A stretch of DNA of 64,000 nucleotides from Candidimonas nitroreducens (GCF_002209565.1 NZ_NJIH01000004.1:310001-374000); one strand, 5' to 3'. Positions 36,261 to 45,449 are shown, numbered from the stretch's first letter. The notes: generated by a model from the letters alone, not told the origin. A program made the numbers and translations.

Positions 36261-36587
36261 TCAAGATTGCATGGGGGTGTCGGGCAGTTCTATGCCCAGC
36301 ATCAGCGCGCTCAGCGACTTGCCGTGGGGATCCAGCCGCAGCGAGCGCGTGACGCCCCCGGCCAGTACATCGGGGATGACGAAATTCAACGCCTTCAGGC
36401 CCGCCACCTCGTAGCGCCTGACCGGCCCCGCGCCCAGATGCGCAAACGCCTGCTGGACGCGCTCGGCGGTCAGCGCCCGGCGCAACACCTGCCAGCCCGC
36501 ATCGTCGTAGGCAATCACGGCAATGCTGGAAGTATTGCCCTTGTCGCCGGCACGGGCGTGCGCCAGATCGTAGACCAGGGTGCCCAT
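36261..36587 (-). CDS. AtuA C-terminal-domain (ferredoxin-fold) protein
   Basis: 108-residue protein matching the AtuA-like ferredoxin-fold domain that in full-length AtuA forms the C-terminus. The opening YDLAHARAGDKGNTSSIAVIAYDD and RYEVAGLKALNFVIPDVLAGGVTRSLRLDPHGKSLS are the domain hallmarks. It starts 2 nt after the stop of the larger AtuA gene, so the two halves of AtuA are made as separate, coupled chains. Function in catabolism is known only by association with acyclic terpene utilisation. Confidence 0.88.
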   Translation of the reverse strand: MGTLVYDLAHARAGDKGNTSSIAVIAYDDAGWQVLRRALTAERVQQAFAHLGAGPVRRYEVAGLKALNFVIPDVLAGGVTRSLRLDPHGKSLSALMLGIELPDTPMQS

Positions 36588-36589
36588 GG

Positions 36590-37948
36590 CTATGCTCCTA
36601 CGGTAATGATTTGCGGATCGACCCAGCCGCGGGGGATCAGCACCGCGTCGACGGCTATGACTTCCTTGGCTCCCAGATTGACCGGGCCGCCCGCGCCATA
36701 AGGGCCCTGCATGTTCAGCTGCCGTACGTGATCGCCCAGCAAATTCGCGCTTTTCTTGTCGGGACAGCGTGCCGCCACGCGCAGGCGCACCTCATAAGGC
36801 TTGCCGGCCATGGAGGCCGGAAACTTGCCATGCAGGCTGCTGACGCCGATCAAATCCACCTGGATCTCTGTGGCCACGCCCCCGTCCAGCCGAAAACGCT
36901 CTTGCACCGTCTCGGCCGCCAGCTGCGCCCGCGCCAGCGCATTGACACCGGCATAGGCGACTTCGCCCGTGCCTATCCAGCCATCGAAATAGCCCACCAC
37001 AACCTTGTAGCTGTCGGTGCGAGGGCCTGCGCCGATGCCCTTTACCGCCACACGATCCGGCGTCAAGGCCTCGAAATTCAGGCCTTCCAGACTCAGTACG
37101 CAATCGGGCGTAATGTAGGCGCCGGGGTCATGGATTTCATACAGCGCCTGTTCCGTGCAGGTCATGCGGTCGAGCCTGCCGCCCGAGCCATCCGGCTTGG
37201 CGACGAACAGCTCGCCGTCGCCGTACAAGTCGGCGTAGGGATAAGACAGCTCCGCCAGCCGCGGCACATCCTTCTTGCCCGGATCGGCGAAATAGCCGCC
37301 GGTAAGCTGCGCCGAACATTCCAGCAAATGCCCCATGATCGTGCCGGCCGCCAGGCGGGGCAGATCGTCATAAGACCAGCCATGGTGGTGCAAAGCCACG
37401 CCCAGAAACAACGAAGGGTCGGCAACCCGGCCCGTCATCACCACATGCGCGCCCGTGGCCAGCGCATCGCGCACGACATCGGCCCCCAGATAGGCATTCG
37501 CCGAGGCCAGCCGCGGCAGAATTTCCTCCAGCGGCAGCTTGCGATCCATCAGTTGCAATTCGGGATGCGCACGCACCCGATCGATGACATCGTCGCCGAC
37601 CACCGCGGCGCATCGCAGCTCATTCCAGCCCAGATCCCTGCCTATATCCAGGGCCGCCTGCGCCGCGCCTACCGGGTTGGCCGCGCCCATGTTCGATACC
37701 AGGCGCACGCCCTTCTGCCGGCACAGCGGCAAGAAGCCGCGCATGCGTTCGTCCAGCATCGGGTTATAGCCTCGCGCGCCATCATGCCGGCGGCTCAGCG
37801 TTTCCCGTGCGATGGTGCGTTCCGCCAGGCATTCGCACACCAGGTAGTCCAGCTCGCACTGCTGCAGCAACTGCAGCGCCGGGCCGATGCGATCATCGGC
37901 CATGCCCGCCCCTACTCCAACGCGCAATCGGCTGCGCGGTTCACTCAT
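36590..37948 (-). CDS. AtuA-family (DUF1446) acyclic terpene utilisation protein
   Basis: 452-residue DUF1446/AtuA-domain protein. The ATG at 37948 follows GGGAGG. Family segments: CELDYLVCECLAERT (about 31-45), VRLVSNMGAANPVGAAQA, and VMTGRVADPSLFLGVALHHHGW. AtuA in Pseudomonas belongs to the acyclic terpene (citronellol/geraniol) pathway, but its reaction is not firmly established. No other atu genes (carboxylase AtuC/F, dehydrogenases) are nearby, so a different substrate is likely. First gene of the five-gene operon opposite a LysR gene. Confidence 0.9.
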   Translation of the reverse strand: MSEPRSRLRVGVGAGMADDRIGPALQLLQQCELDYLVCECLAERTIARETLSRRHDGARGYNPMLDERMRGFLPLCRQKGVRLVSNMGAANPVGAAQAALDIGRDLGWNELRCAAVVGDDVIDRVRAHPELQLMDRKLPLEEILPRLASANAYLGADVVRDALATGAHVVMTGRVADPSLFLGVALHHHGWSYDDLPRLAAGTIMGHLLECSAQLTGGYFADPGKKDVPRLAELSYPYADLYGDGELFVAKPDGSGGRLDRMTCTEQALYEIHDPGAYITPDCVLSLEGLNFEALTPDRVAVKGIGAGPRTDSYKVVVGYFDGWIGTGEVAYAGVNALARAQLAAETVQERFRLDGGVATEIQVDLIGVSSLHGKFPASMAGKPYEVRLRVAARCPDKKSANLLGDHVRQLNMQGPYGAGGPVNLGAKEVIAVDAVLIPRGWVDPQIITVGA

Positions 37949-38109
37949 ATTGCCTCCCTGGATGCACGCCCGCCCGCGCCGCACAGACCAGGCCATGTGC
38001 AGGCCATCACGCTGGCGGCGGTTTTTGCGTAGTATGAACACGATCCCCTAATGTTCAAAATGATATATTCATATCTCGGTGATAAATTTTTCGCATCACA
38101 AAGACAAAC
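37949..38109. promoter_or_regulatory. Divergent promoter region for AtuA operon and LysR gene
   Basis: The 161-nt gap turns A/T-rich around 38045-38095 (for example TGATATATTCATATCTCGGTGATAAA), unlike its GC-rich sides. TTCATATCTCGGTGATA fits a loose T-N11-A LysR site. The exact operator is a guess. Confidence 0.35.
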
Positions 38110-39045
38110 ATGCGGCTTACCCTGACCATTTCCGAATTGGAAGCCGTGTTGCTGGTGGCGGAAACTCGCAATTTCCGCAACGCCGCCGAACACGCGCACA
38201 TCTCGCAGCCCGCCCTGAGCCGGCGGATTCAGGCGGCGGAACAGAAGCTCAATGCCAAGCTCTTCGACCGCGACAAACACGGCGTGGCGCTTACCGATGC
38301 CGGCACCGAACTGATACCCATCGCCCAGCGCATGCTGTCCGAGTTCCACGACTCGCTCAGCGACCTGTCCGAATTTATCGCCGGCCGGCGCGGCAGCGTG
38401 AACATATGGGCGCTGCCGTCCGTCGCGGCGGCCCTGCTTCCATCGGCCGCTCAAGTCCTGCAGAAATCACACCCGCAAGTGCGCTTGACGATACAAGCCG
38501 CCTCGGCGCGCCAAGTCACGCAGGCCGTGGAAGAAGGCAAAGCGGACATCGGCATTTCCATAGAGATATCGGGCCAGCCGGCGGACGTGCAGTTCACGCC
38601 CCTGCTGAAAGAAAACTTCATGCTGATCTGCCCCGTCGACGACCCGCTGGCGCGCCGCAAAAGAGTGGGCTGGAGCGTGTTCGCGAACCGGCCATTCGTG
38701 GCCAGCGGGCCCGCCAGCAGTATTCGGCAGGTCACAGACCAGGTTCTGGCCGCATCGGGGCGCATGCCCTATGCAAACTACGTGACGGACAATATTTCGG
38801 TCGTCGGCGCCATGGTGGCCGCCGGGGTCGGCGTGGCGGCAGTGCCCCGGCTGGCGCTGCGCCTGATGGACACCACCCGATTGCGCAGCGTGCCCTTGCA
38901 TTCCCCCACCGCCACGCGGGAAATCGGCATCCTGGTAAAGAAACGGCGCTCACTGTCGGCCGCCGTGCTGCAGTTCATCGCCACCCTGCAGCAGATAACC
39001 CCGCAAGTCATCGAAGAGGCCGGCCCCGTACGGCGTGAGGGCTAG
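38110..39045 (+). CDS. LysR-family transcriptional regulator (of the AtuA operon)
   Basis: 311-residue LysR regulator: N-terminal winged HTH (LEAVLLVAETRNFRNAAEHAHISQPALSRRIQAAEQKLNAKLFDR, about 9-53) and a periplasmic-binding-like effector domain (about 90-300). Transcribed divergently from the AtuA/SMP-30/Bug/PRISE operon, the standard layout for LysR control of that operon by a pathway metabolite. Stops 31 nt before the end of the convergent lipA gene. Confidence 0.92.
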   Translation: MRLTLTISELEAVLLVAETRNFRNAAEHAHISQPALSRRIQAAEQKLNAKLFDRDKHGVALTDAGTELIPIAQRMLSEFHDSLSDLSEFIAGRRGSVNIWALPSVAAALLPSAAQVLQKSHPQVRLTIQAASARQVTQAVEEGKADIGISIEISGQPADVQFTPLLKENFMLICPVDDPLARRKRVGWSVFANRPFVASGPASSIRQVTDQVLAASGRMPYANYVTDNISVVGAMVAAGVGVAAVPRLALRLMDTTRLRSVPLHSPTATREIGILVKKRRSLSAAVLQFIATLQQITPQVIEEAGPVRREG

Positions 39046-39076
39046 AGCCGGCAATCCCCCACAGCTGGCCGCTACA

Positions 39077-40063
39077 TCAAAGACCTACATTGTCCTTTTC
39101 GAGCACTTGCTCGGCGCGATAGCTGGAACGCACCAGGGGGCCGGCCACGACTTCACGGAAGCCCTTGGACAAACCTAGCTCGCGATAGGCCTTGAATTGC
39201 TCGGGCGTAACAAAGCGGCGTACCGGCAGGTGGTTGAGCGTCGGACGCAGATACTGGCCCATGGTCAGCACGTCGACATCGGCGGCCAGAATATCGTCCA
39301 TGGCCTGCGCAATCTCTTCATCTGTTTCACCCAAGCCGAGCATCATGCTGGTCTTGGTAATGACGCCCGGCGCGTACTGTTTGGCATGCGCAAGAAGGTC
39401 GAGGGTTTGCCGGTAGCCTGCCCGCGCATCCCGCACCGGGTGCGTCAGCCGCTCGACGGTTTCGATGTTCTGGGCGAACGTAGTGAGCGCCGCGTCGAGA
39501 ATTTTTTCCACGCAGCGAAAACTACCCCGAAAATCGGGCGTCAAGGCCTCGACTGCGGTCTCGGGCGAACGTTCGTGAATCGCCCGGATGCACGCGGCGT
39601 AATGGCCGGCTCCGCCGTCTGCCAGATCGTCGCGATCCACCGAGGTCAGAACGACATATTTCAAATCCATCAACGCCACGGCCTCGGCTACCGCTGCGGG
39701 CTCGTTGCGATCCAGCCAGCCGTGTGGGTTGCCCGTATCCACCGAGCAGAATCGGCAAGCGCGTGTGCAGACGGCCCCCATGAGCATCAATGTGGCCGTG
39801 CCGCGCCCCCAGCACTCGCCAATATTCGGGCACTTGGATTCGGCGCACACCGTGTTGAGACTGTGCGTTCTGACTATGTCCTGAACCTGAAAATAATGGC
39901 CGCCGGACGCCGGGCGTATCCGTAGCCAGTGGGGCTTGGGCGAGCAATCGCGCGCCGCATTGACTTCGCTGGGCCGCAAGCCGTCCTTCACCGCTTTTGC
40001 GCCTTGAGCATTGATGAACTTGGCGCCCGAAGGCACACGCGCGATGGGAATCATTTTCGTCAT
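39077..40063 (-). CDS. lipA: Lipoyl synthase (probably a second, cluster-specific copy)
   Basis: 328-residue radical SAM enzyme that inserts two sulfurs into octanoyl groups on carrier proteins. Counting from the ATG at 40063, the auxiliary cluster cysteines are C73-x4-C78-x5-C84 and the radical SAM cysteines C99-x3-C103-x2-C106; an Arg-Ser-Ser-Tyr motif (RSSY) lies near the C-terminus as in all LipA. An upstream TTG in frame is less likely. No lipB is adjacent, unlike the usual lipB-lipA pair, so this is probably a paralogue dedicated to the neighbouring GcvH-like protein. It starts 72 nt after gcvH. Confidence 0.93.
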   Translation of the reverse strand: MTKMIPIARVPSGAKFINAQGAKAVKDGLRPSEVNAARDCSPKPHWLRIRPASGGHYFQVQDIVRTHSLNTVCAESKCPNIGECWGRGTATLMLMGAVCTRACRFCSVDTGNPHGWLDRNEPAAVAEAVALMDLKYVVLTSVDRDDLADGGAGHYAACIRAIHERSPETAVEALTPDFRGSFRCVEKILDAALTTFAQNIETVERLTHPVRDARAGYRQTLDLLAHAKQYAPGVITKTSMMLGLGETDEEIAQAMDDILAADVDVLTMGQYLRPTLNHLPVRRFVTPEQFKAYRELGLSKGFREVVAGPLVRSSYRAEQVLEKDNVGL

Positions 40064-40135
40064 TGAAGAATATTCATCCGGCAATCACCGCTGAAGCAGG
40101 GTCGCCGGATGCCCTGAAGGTATGCGGATTTCGCA

Positions 40136-40513
40136 CTATTCCGATATATGCGCTTGATACGCTTCGCTCGACAGCAAGGCATCGAATTCAGCCGCATCGG
40201 CAGGCTCGACCGTGAGCATCCATGCCTCGTACGGAGACTCGCCGATATGTTCCGGATTTTTTTCAAGATCTTGGTTGACTGCCACCACCGCCCCGGTAAT
40301 GGGCGCATAAAGATCCGAGGCAGTCTTGACGGACTCGACGGTGCCAAACACTTCCGACACCTTTATCGTGTCGCCAACTTTGGGCAATTGGACAAACACA
40401 ATGTCGCCCAGCTGCGACTGCGCGAAATCGGTGATCCCGATCTTCACTTGCGCTCCCTCCCGACGCACCCATTCGTGCTCTTCGGAATACAGCAGTTCAT
40501 TGGGAAGATTCAT
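40136..40513 (-). CDS. gcvH: GcvH-type lipoyl carrier protein
   Basis: 125-residue lipoyl-domain protein with complete GcvH features. [13 protein letters not shown] opens the fold, [18 protein letters not shown] follows, and lipoyl lysine K63 lies in [13 protein letters not shown]. Ends with the usual Glu/Ala-rich helix. Normal GcvH shuttles the aminomethyl group between GcvP and GcvT. Here it lies between osmC and lipA, 39 kb from gcvT and without gcvP, so it may serve another function, such as delivering dithiol electrons. The gene symbol denotes the family, not a proven role in glycine cleavage. ATG at 40513. Confidence 0.93.
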   Translation of the reverse strand: MNLPNELLYSEEHEWVRREGAQVKIGITDFAQSQLGDIVFVQLPKVGDTIKVSEVFGTVESVKTASDLYAPITGAVVAVNQDLEKNPEHIGESPYEAWMLTVEPADAAEFDALLSSEAYQAHISE

Positions 40514-40611
40514 TCTCCGCTTCCTCTAAGAAATAGTGGCTGTTCGAATCGGGCCGCTATCGAGCCCGGCTTCTGCTTGCATGCCCTGCTTGCATTCTTC
40601 CGATGCCATGC

Positions 40612-41037
40612 TTAGGCTTCGGCCGTTTCGGCGGCCGGCTGAACCTTGAAGTTTTCCCTGACATCGATGGCATCGCAAACGCTTTGAATCATGGGGCAGT
40701 TGTTATGCACCAGCTCGGCAAGCTTTGCCGCCAGGTCGTCATCGATGTCATTGCTCGTGATGATAAAATTCAAGTGCACGACTTCTATTCTTTTGCGCTT
40801 CTGATCATTGCGCTCCATTTCCGCGGTGATCGAGACACCGCTATACGACTTCCGCATTTTTTTCAGGATCTGCCTCAGCGTCAGGCCGCTGCACCCGGCC
40901 AGCGAGGACACCAGCAACTGCGACGATGCGAATCCCAGGCCATACTCTTCGTCCAGCTGAGTCACGGCAGTCAACGTGCCATGATTCAATCCGATAGCGT
41001 GGACGCCGACATCGTCCATTTCATATTTGATTGTCAT
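40612..41037 (-). CDS. OsmC-family thiol peroxidase-like protein
   Basis: 141-residue OsmC/Ohr-fold protein. Start at ATG 41037, preceded by AAGGAG. The two cysteines of the family are C49 in SLAGCSGLTLRQ and C114 in HNNCPMIQSV (the NxCP context is the usual resolving-Cys block). OsmC/Ohr enzymes reduce organic hydroperoxides, and published work on Ohr shows that lipoylated proteins can act as their reductant. The next two genes encode a lipoyl carrier and lipoyl synthase. Some relatives with this C49 context act in sulfur or selenium chemistry instead, so peroxidase activity is an inference. Confidence 0.9.
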   Translation of the reverse strand: MTIKYEMDDVGVHAIGLNHGTLTAVTQLDEEYGLGFASSQLLVSSLAGCSGLTLRQILKKMRKSYSGVSITAEMERNDQKRKRIEVVHLNFIITSNDIDDDLAAKLAELVHNNCPMIQSVCDAIDVRENFKVQPAAETAEA

Positions 41038-41126
41038 TTTCCTGCTCCTTGATATTTGTAATTTGCCGCCCATTCAGCAAATTTCGATTGAAAACCGATA
41101 CCGGTTGGAAGAATTCGGTAAAGAAC

Positions 41127-42443
41127 TCAAACGCTGCCGAACCCCAGGTTTTCCGGGCACTTCTGGAACCTGGGCAGTGTCAAGATGAAAGTGATTACCG
41201 CGGCCATCATCGACGCTCCGGCCAGCACGAACAACCCGGCGCCATAACTCCCGAGCTTGATGGCATAGCCCATAATTACCGGAGAAAGCGACGCAAACAG
41301 CAGCGAACTGCCGGTCAAGAACCCTACTGCGCTTCCCACCACCTTGGCGGGCACGATATCCTGCACAAGAACAAATATCACCGCGTTACCCATGCCGCAC
41401 AGCGCATAGCTCAAGGCTATCAACACAGCCGACACATAATTATTCTGGGTGATCACTGCTCCATAAATACATGCCGCGGCCAATAGCGAAAACACCGAGA
41501 GAACGCGAACCACGCTATTTCTGCTGACCTTATCGGTGATCCATCCGGTTCCGATCTTGAAAAACATCAGAAATACGAACGGCAGCGAGGCCAGAAAACC
41601 CATTTGCCCCCAAGAAAACCCGCGGATCACTTTCAAATAGCTGGGAAGCCAAGTCTGGATGCCGAAGCTATTGAAATTCATCAGCATGAACCACATCACG
41701 ATCAACCAATAACGGGGCTCTTTCGCGAATACGAAAAACCTTTCCTTGTAGCCCAAGCGGGGTTCATTGCCGCTCGTTACCTCTACGCTCAAGCCCGCTT
41801 CGATATATTCAAGCTCTTGCCGGTTGACTTTCTTGTGGTCACGCGGCTTGTCGCTGGTATGAGCCCAAAACAGATACATCGGAACGAACGCCAAGACCAC
41901 GAGAGCCCAATAACTTTCCCTCCACCCCGACAGCGCGATAAACAGCGCAATGACCGGAGTGGTGACCGCAAGCGATATCGACTGGCCGACCACCCATCCG
42001 GTATTCGCCCTGCCGCGCTCTTGCGGAGGGATCCAATTCTTTATATACACGGCCGACTGGGGATAACTCACCCCCTCGCCTATTCCCAACAGTACGCGCG
42101 ACACCAGGATAGAGGTAAAGGTAAATGCCGTGGCGCCGACCACCAGGGAAATTGCCCATACGAAAATCCCCAGCACCATCACCTTGCGCGGCCCCAGGAA
42201 ACTGACGAAAGGCGGAATGATTATGCTGGACAAGCCGAAGGCCACCAGGTAGCTCGTCATGATCAATCCGATCTTGACGGGATTGCCGGCGATGCCTATG
42301 TCATTTAAAAACGCGGGATCCGCCACGAGCACGGACACATTGCCTCGATCCATGTACGCCACAAACACACCGATGAACAGAATAATCGTCAAGAGCACTC
42401 TTTGCCTTGTCGGTTTTAATGATTCTGCCAACGTTTCTCGCAT
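41127..42443 (-). CDS. MFS transporter, anion:cation symporter (ACS/phthalate permease type)
   Basis: 438-residue 12-helix major facilitator of the ACS/tartrate-phthalate group. The loop 2-3 area has SFLGPRKVMVLGIFVWAIS, then VLLGIGEGVSYPQSAVYIKNWIPPQERGRANT (about 115-146), which is a strong ACS-family block. Predicted substrates are carboxylates such as tartrate, glucarate or phthalate. A shared operator element lies 70 nt upstream (42513-42547), and the gene precedes osmC, gcvH and lipA, with gaps of 72-98 nt, so the four may form one operon. Confidence 0.9.
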   Translation of the reverse strand: MRETLAESLKPTRQRVLLTIILFIGVFVAYMDRGNVSVLVADPAFLNDIGIAGNPVKIGLIMTSYLVAFGLSSIIIPPFVSFLGPRKVMVLGIFVWAISLVVGATAFTFTSILVSRVLLGIGEGVSYPQSAVYIKNWIPPQERGRANTGWVVGQSISLAVTTPVIALFIALSGWRESYWALVVLAFVPMYLFWAHTSDKPRDHKKVNRQELEYIEAGLSVEVTSGNEPRLGYKERFFVFAKEPRYWLIVMWFMLMNFNSFGIQTWLPSYLKVIRGFSWGQMGFLASLPFVFLMFFKIGTGWITDKVSRNSVVRVLSVFSLLAAACIYGAVITQNNYVSAVLIALSYALCGMGNAVIFVLVQDIVPAKVVGSAVGFLTGSSLLFASLSPVIMGYAIKLGSYGAGLFVLAGASMMAAVITFILTLPRFQKCPENLGFGSV

Positions 42444-42512
42444 CTCTGCCTCCTTCGATTGATAGCTTTAATATGATTCGTTGATTATGGTAGTCGAGCG
42501 AATATGGGTGGG

Positions 42513-42547
42513 ACAGTGACAGATTTCGCCATAATGAATAGGTACAG
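42513..42547 (+). promoter_or_regulatory. MocR-type composite operator, site 1 (upstream of MFS operon)
   Basis: ACAGTGACAG (42513-42522), 18 nt, then GGTACAG (42541-42547). The same arrangement and spacing recurs at 46229-46263 and, in the opposite orientation, at 47816-47853. MocR/PdxR proteins bind paired direct repeats, and GTACAG cores occur in both parts. The site lies between the aldolase stop and the MFS start, so it should serve the MFS gene (minus strand). Confidence 0.7.
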
Positions 42548-42590
42548 AACAAAGGCTATCGACCTTCGGCGATAGCCCCGACGGAATGCG

Positions 42591-43370
42591 TTACGCATGT
42601 ATTCCCGTCGTGTAACGACGGGCAGCACTCACCAGCAGCGGAACGATCCCGATCGCAACCATCGAGAAGCCCGACTCCAGCCGCTTACGCGCAAGTTCTA
42701 CGGTCGACGCGGCGATGCCGCACGCGATGCCTGCTTCCTTTGCCGCGCTCTTGATTTCCAGGCCGGCCTTCTCCAATTCAGCCGAGTTGTGCTCGCCTTT
42801 GCCGACGTCCACACTCATGTCGTGAATTCCATACAGCACGAAATCGAGCCCCGGAACCTGGCAGATATCCCTCGCGTGTTGCGCCCCTTCGCGCGATTCG
42901 ATCATCACGCCAATCGTCAATTCGCGATTCGAACGCTCCAGCACGTCCCACCCCGAATCCCGTGTGAAGCGATGTGTACGGGCATAGAATGCCGCGCCGC
43001 GCCTGCCTTCCGGCGGATAGAGGCATTCCGACACGAGCTCGCGCACCTCACCGGCGCCGCAGATATGGGGAGCCAGGATGCCGGTCGCGCCGGCATCCAA
43101 GGCCCGCAGCACATAGTCTTTTGCTACGAGCGGCACACGTACGAGCGCGGCGACTTCGGCGGCTTGGGCAGCCCTGATCATATGAACCATTTCACCAGGC
43201 CCGGTCGGGCCGTGTTCGGCATCTATGACGACGAAATCGAATCCGCCATAAGCCGCGGCTTCGACGAACTCGGGGCTGGGGACGGAAATGAACGCGCCGA
43301 CCACCGGCTTCCCTGCTTTCAGGGCTGCCTTGAAATCTGCACGTGTTTGATGGATGGACTCAGATGCCAT
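42591..43370 (-). CDS. HpcH/HpaI-family aldolase
   Basis: 259-residue metal-dependent class II pyruvate aldolase of the HpcH/HpaI/GarL group. Start ATG 43370 with AAGGAG upstream. Key segments: FVVIDAEHGPT (about 46-56, catalytic His and metal-binding region), ALVRVP (Arg that binds the keto acid), VMIESREGAQ (metal-binding Glu) and LYGIHDMSVDVG (metal-binding Asp). It would cleave a 4-hydroxy-2-keto acid to pyruvate and an aldehyde, or a citrate-like homologue. Catalytic set is complete; substrate unknown. Neighbours: a divergent LysR and MFS transporter. Confidence 0.9.
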   Translation of the reverse strand: MASESIHQTRADFKAALKAGKPVVGAFISVPSPEFVEAAAYGGFDFVVIDAEHGPTGPGEMVHMIRAAQAAEVAALVRVPLVAKDYVLRALDAGATGILAPHICGAGEVRELVSECLYPPEGRRGAAFYARTHRFTRDSGWDVLERSNRELTIGVMIESREGAQHARDICQVPGLDFVLYGIHDMSVDVGKGEHNSAELEKAGLEIKSAAKEAGIACGIAASTVELARKRLESGFSMVAIGIVPLLVSAARRYTTGIHA

Positions 43371-43605
43371 GGGAGACTCCTTGTTGAACACGTTGATGTT
43401 GATGCGTCCTGGAAATCTGCCCGCTGCCTCTTCCAACGTTGTGGCCGGCATAGAGTGCGACGCCGCAGCCCGAGACAAGCATTGCCGCGCAAGCGCTTGC
43501 CGATGCCGATTTCCTTGTGGTGACAGACAAATTCTATTGACGAGCCATCTCCGCTCATACCCGTTAGTTCATAATTCAGATATTCGGAAAATCGGAAATC
43601 TATCG

Positions 43606-44544
43606 ATGGAAAAGCATCAAGACATCAGCCTCGTCTCCACACGTTGGACGCTTTTCGCCACAGTGGCTCAGCTCGGCAGCCTTACGAAGGCCGCGGCCGT
43701 CCTCGATATGCGGCAGTCGGCGCTAAGCACGCAAATCAGCGCCCTGGAACGCGCGTGCGGCACGCGCCTGTTCAGCCGGACGGGGCGCGGTTTGGCCCTG
43801 ACGGCGCTCGGAGAACAGATCCTTCCGCGTGTGCTTTCCCTTTCCCGCGAGGCCGAGCAGCTCAAGCATGAGATCCAGTCGATCGGGAGCATCCCGGCCG
43901 GGGAGGTGCGAGTGGCCGTGGCCTCCTCGGTCGGCGACCTGCTTGTGAACGATGTTTTCAGAACCTGCAGGCTCCGCTTTCCGAAGGTCAAGCTGCAGAT
44001 TCTGGAAGGCTTTAGCGCAAAGGTCGACGAATGGGTTGTCACCGGCGCAGTGGACATCGCACTGCTGCATCGCTACGGCAAGCGGCAGGGATACGGCGAA
44101 GAGAAACTGTTCCAGGGCTCGTCTTGGCTGGCGTCCAAGGGCCGAAGCAAACCGATAGGCGACGACAAGGTGCCGTTTGCAGAGCTGAATCAGCTTCCCT
44201 TGGTGCTCCCGAGCCGTCCCAGCGGGATGCGCGCCATCCTGGAGCAAATTGCGGCACGCAAAGGCATATCCCTGTCGATCGCCATGGAGGCGAACTCACT
44301 TTCGATCATCAAGGAGATCGTCTCCCACGGCGATCTTTACACCGTGCTTCCCTTCCATGCGGTGCACCGCGAAGTCGAAGCCGGCATGTTACGAGTCTCG
44401 AGAATCGTAAGCCCGGGGATAGACAGAACCGTGGCGCTGGGCACAACGACCCAGCGCCCTCTTTCTCTCGCCGCGCGAGAAGTCGTAAAAGTGATCCGTG
44501 CCTGCGCGCGCCGATTGGTCGACACGGGTGCGTGGTCATGGTAG
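43606..44544 (+). CDS. LysR-family regulator next to the aldolase gene
   Basis: 312-residue LysR regulator with an HTH at about residues 15-60 (WTLFATVAQLGSLTKAAAVLDMRQSALSTQISALERACGTRLFSR) and the effector-binding domain behind. The frame is open upstream, but MEKHQDISLVSTRW at 43606 is the natural start. Divergent from the HpcH aldolase (about 235 nt between), so the aldolase is the probable target. The gap has an A/T-rich patch (43570-43600). Confidence 0.9.
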   Translation: MEKHQDISLVSTRWTLFATVAQLGSLTKAAAVLDMRQSALSTQISALERACGTRLFSRTGRGLALTALGEQILPRVLSLSREAEQLKHEIQSIGSIPAGEVRVAVASSVGDLLVNDVFRTCRLRFPKVKLQILEGFSAKVDEWVVTGAVDIALLHRYGKRQGYGEEKLFQGSSWLASKGRSKPIGDDKVPFAELNQLPLVLPSRPSGMRAILEQIAARKGISLSIAMEANSLSIIKEIVSHGDLYTVLPFHAVHREVEAGMLRVSRIVSPGIDRTVALGTTTQRPLSLAAREVVKVIRACARRLVDTGAWSW

Positions 44545-44641
44545 GCCACGATCGGATTGCCGGCCCCAGCTTGGCCGGGCCTGGCCTGGCTTGGCTGCAC
44601 GCCGGCGCCGGCATCCGAAACGAATCCTCGAGTTCGCTACT

Positions 44642-45340
44642 TTATTCGTCCCAGGCCTGATCCAGAACCTCGTAGCCGGCATCGTCCAACGCTTTGGCGA
44701 CCCAGCTTCGATCGGATACGCCGGACTTGATCAGCTCAAGATTCTTCGCCTGCTTGTCCGCCAGCTCTTTCGCCCCCTGCGCCACAGCCGCCGCATAGCG
44801 GGGGCCCACCACCACGACCCCGTCTTCGTCTCCGACGATGATGTCTCCCGGATACACCAAGACACCGCCGACAGAGACCGGCACATTGACCTCGCCCGGC
44901 CCATTGCCCTTGAAAGCCCCGTTGGGATTGATTGCCTTGGCGTATATCGCAAAATCCGCGAGGCCGAGCGCGGCCTTCGAATCCCGGATCGCGCCATCGA
45001 CCACAAAGCCCCTGACGCCTTTCTGACGAGCAATTTCGATCATGTTCTGGCCGCTGAGCCCGCGCTCGGTGTAGCCCTCGCCATCCACCACAATGACGTC
45101 TCCTTCCTGCGCCAGGGAAAGCGCCACATGAAACATCAGATTGTTTCCCGCGGGCAGCTTCACTGTCACCGCCGTCCCCAGGAGGCTTGTGTCATTGAGG
45201 GGCCTGATCGACGAATCAAGGCATCCCATTCTATTCAGGCAATCCGAGATATCCGCTACGCCCAAGTTGCGAAACTGACCGACCAGCGCCTTTTCGGGGC
45301 GGTGAACCTTGGAATATATCCTGCTTCCGAATTCCGACAT
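44642..45340 (-). CDS. RraA-family (HMG/CHA aldolase-like) protein, second of pair
   Basis: 232-residue member of the RraA/demethylmenaquinone-methyltransferase fold. These are metal-dependent aldolases (4-hydroxy-4-methyl-2-oxoglutarate/4-carboxy-4-hydroxy-2-oxoadipate aldolase), or ribonuclease E inhibitors. The catalytic R119-D120 motif is in VVDGAIRDSK, and GDVIVVDGEGY precedes it. At the usual Glu of the active loop this protein has SGQNMIEIA (Gln), whereas its partner has IGEIMM, so the two may not be equivalent. It starts 109 nt after the first rraA stop. Confidence 0.85.
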   Translation of the reverse strand: MSEFGSRIYSKVHRPEKALVGQFRNLGVADISDCLNRMGCLDSSIRPLNDTSLLGTAVTVKLPAGNNLMFHVALSLAQEGDVIVVDGEGYTERGLSGQNMIEIARQKGVRGFVVDGAIRDSKAALGLADFAIYAKAINPNGAFKGNGPGEVNVPVSVGGVLVYPGDIIVGDEDGVVVVGPRYAAAVAQGAKELADKQAKNLELIKSGVSDRSWVAKALDDAGYEVLDQAWDE

Positions 45341-45449
45341 GCCACTATCTCATTACGTGTTTTTCCAGCCGCCGCGCCTGTTTCCCGCGGCAGCGCATTT
45401 ATTGGAATCCAGGCCGGCCAAAGCCGATCGGTTCCAACAACTCGCGTTT

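Noticed and set aside
40064-40084. TTG start extending lipA by seven residues
   Set aside because: The ATG at 40063 gives a typical N-terminus; nothing supports the TTG.
42444-42512. Second operator copy nearer the MFS gene
   Set aside because: No other GGTACAG or CTGTACC is present here.
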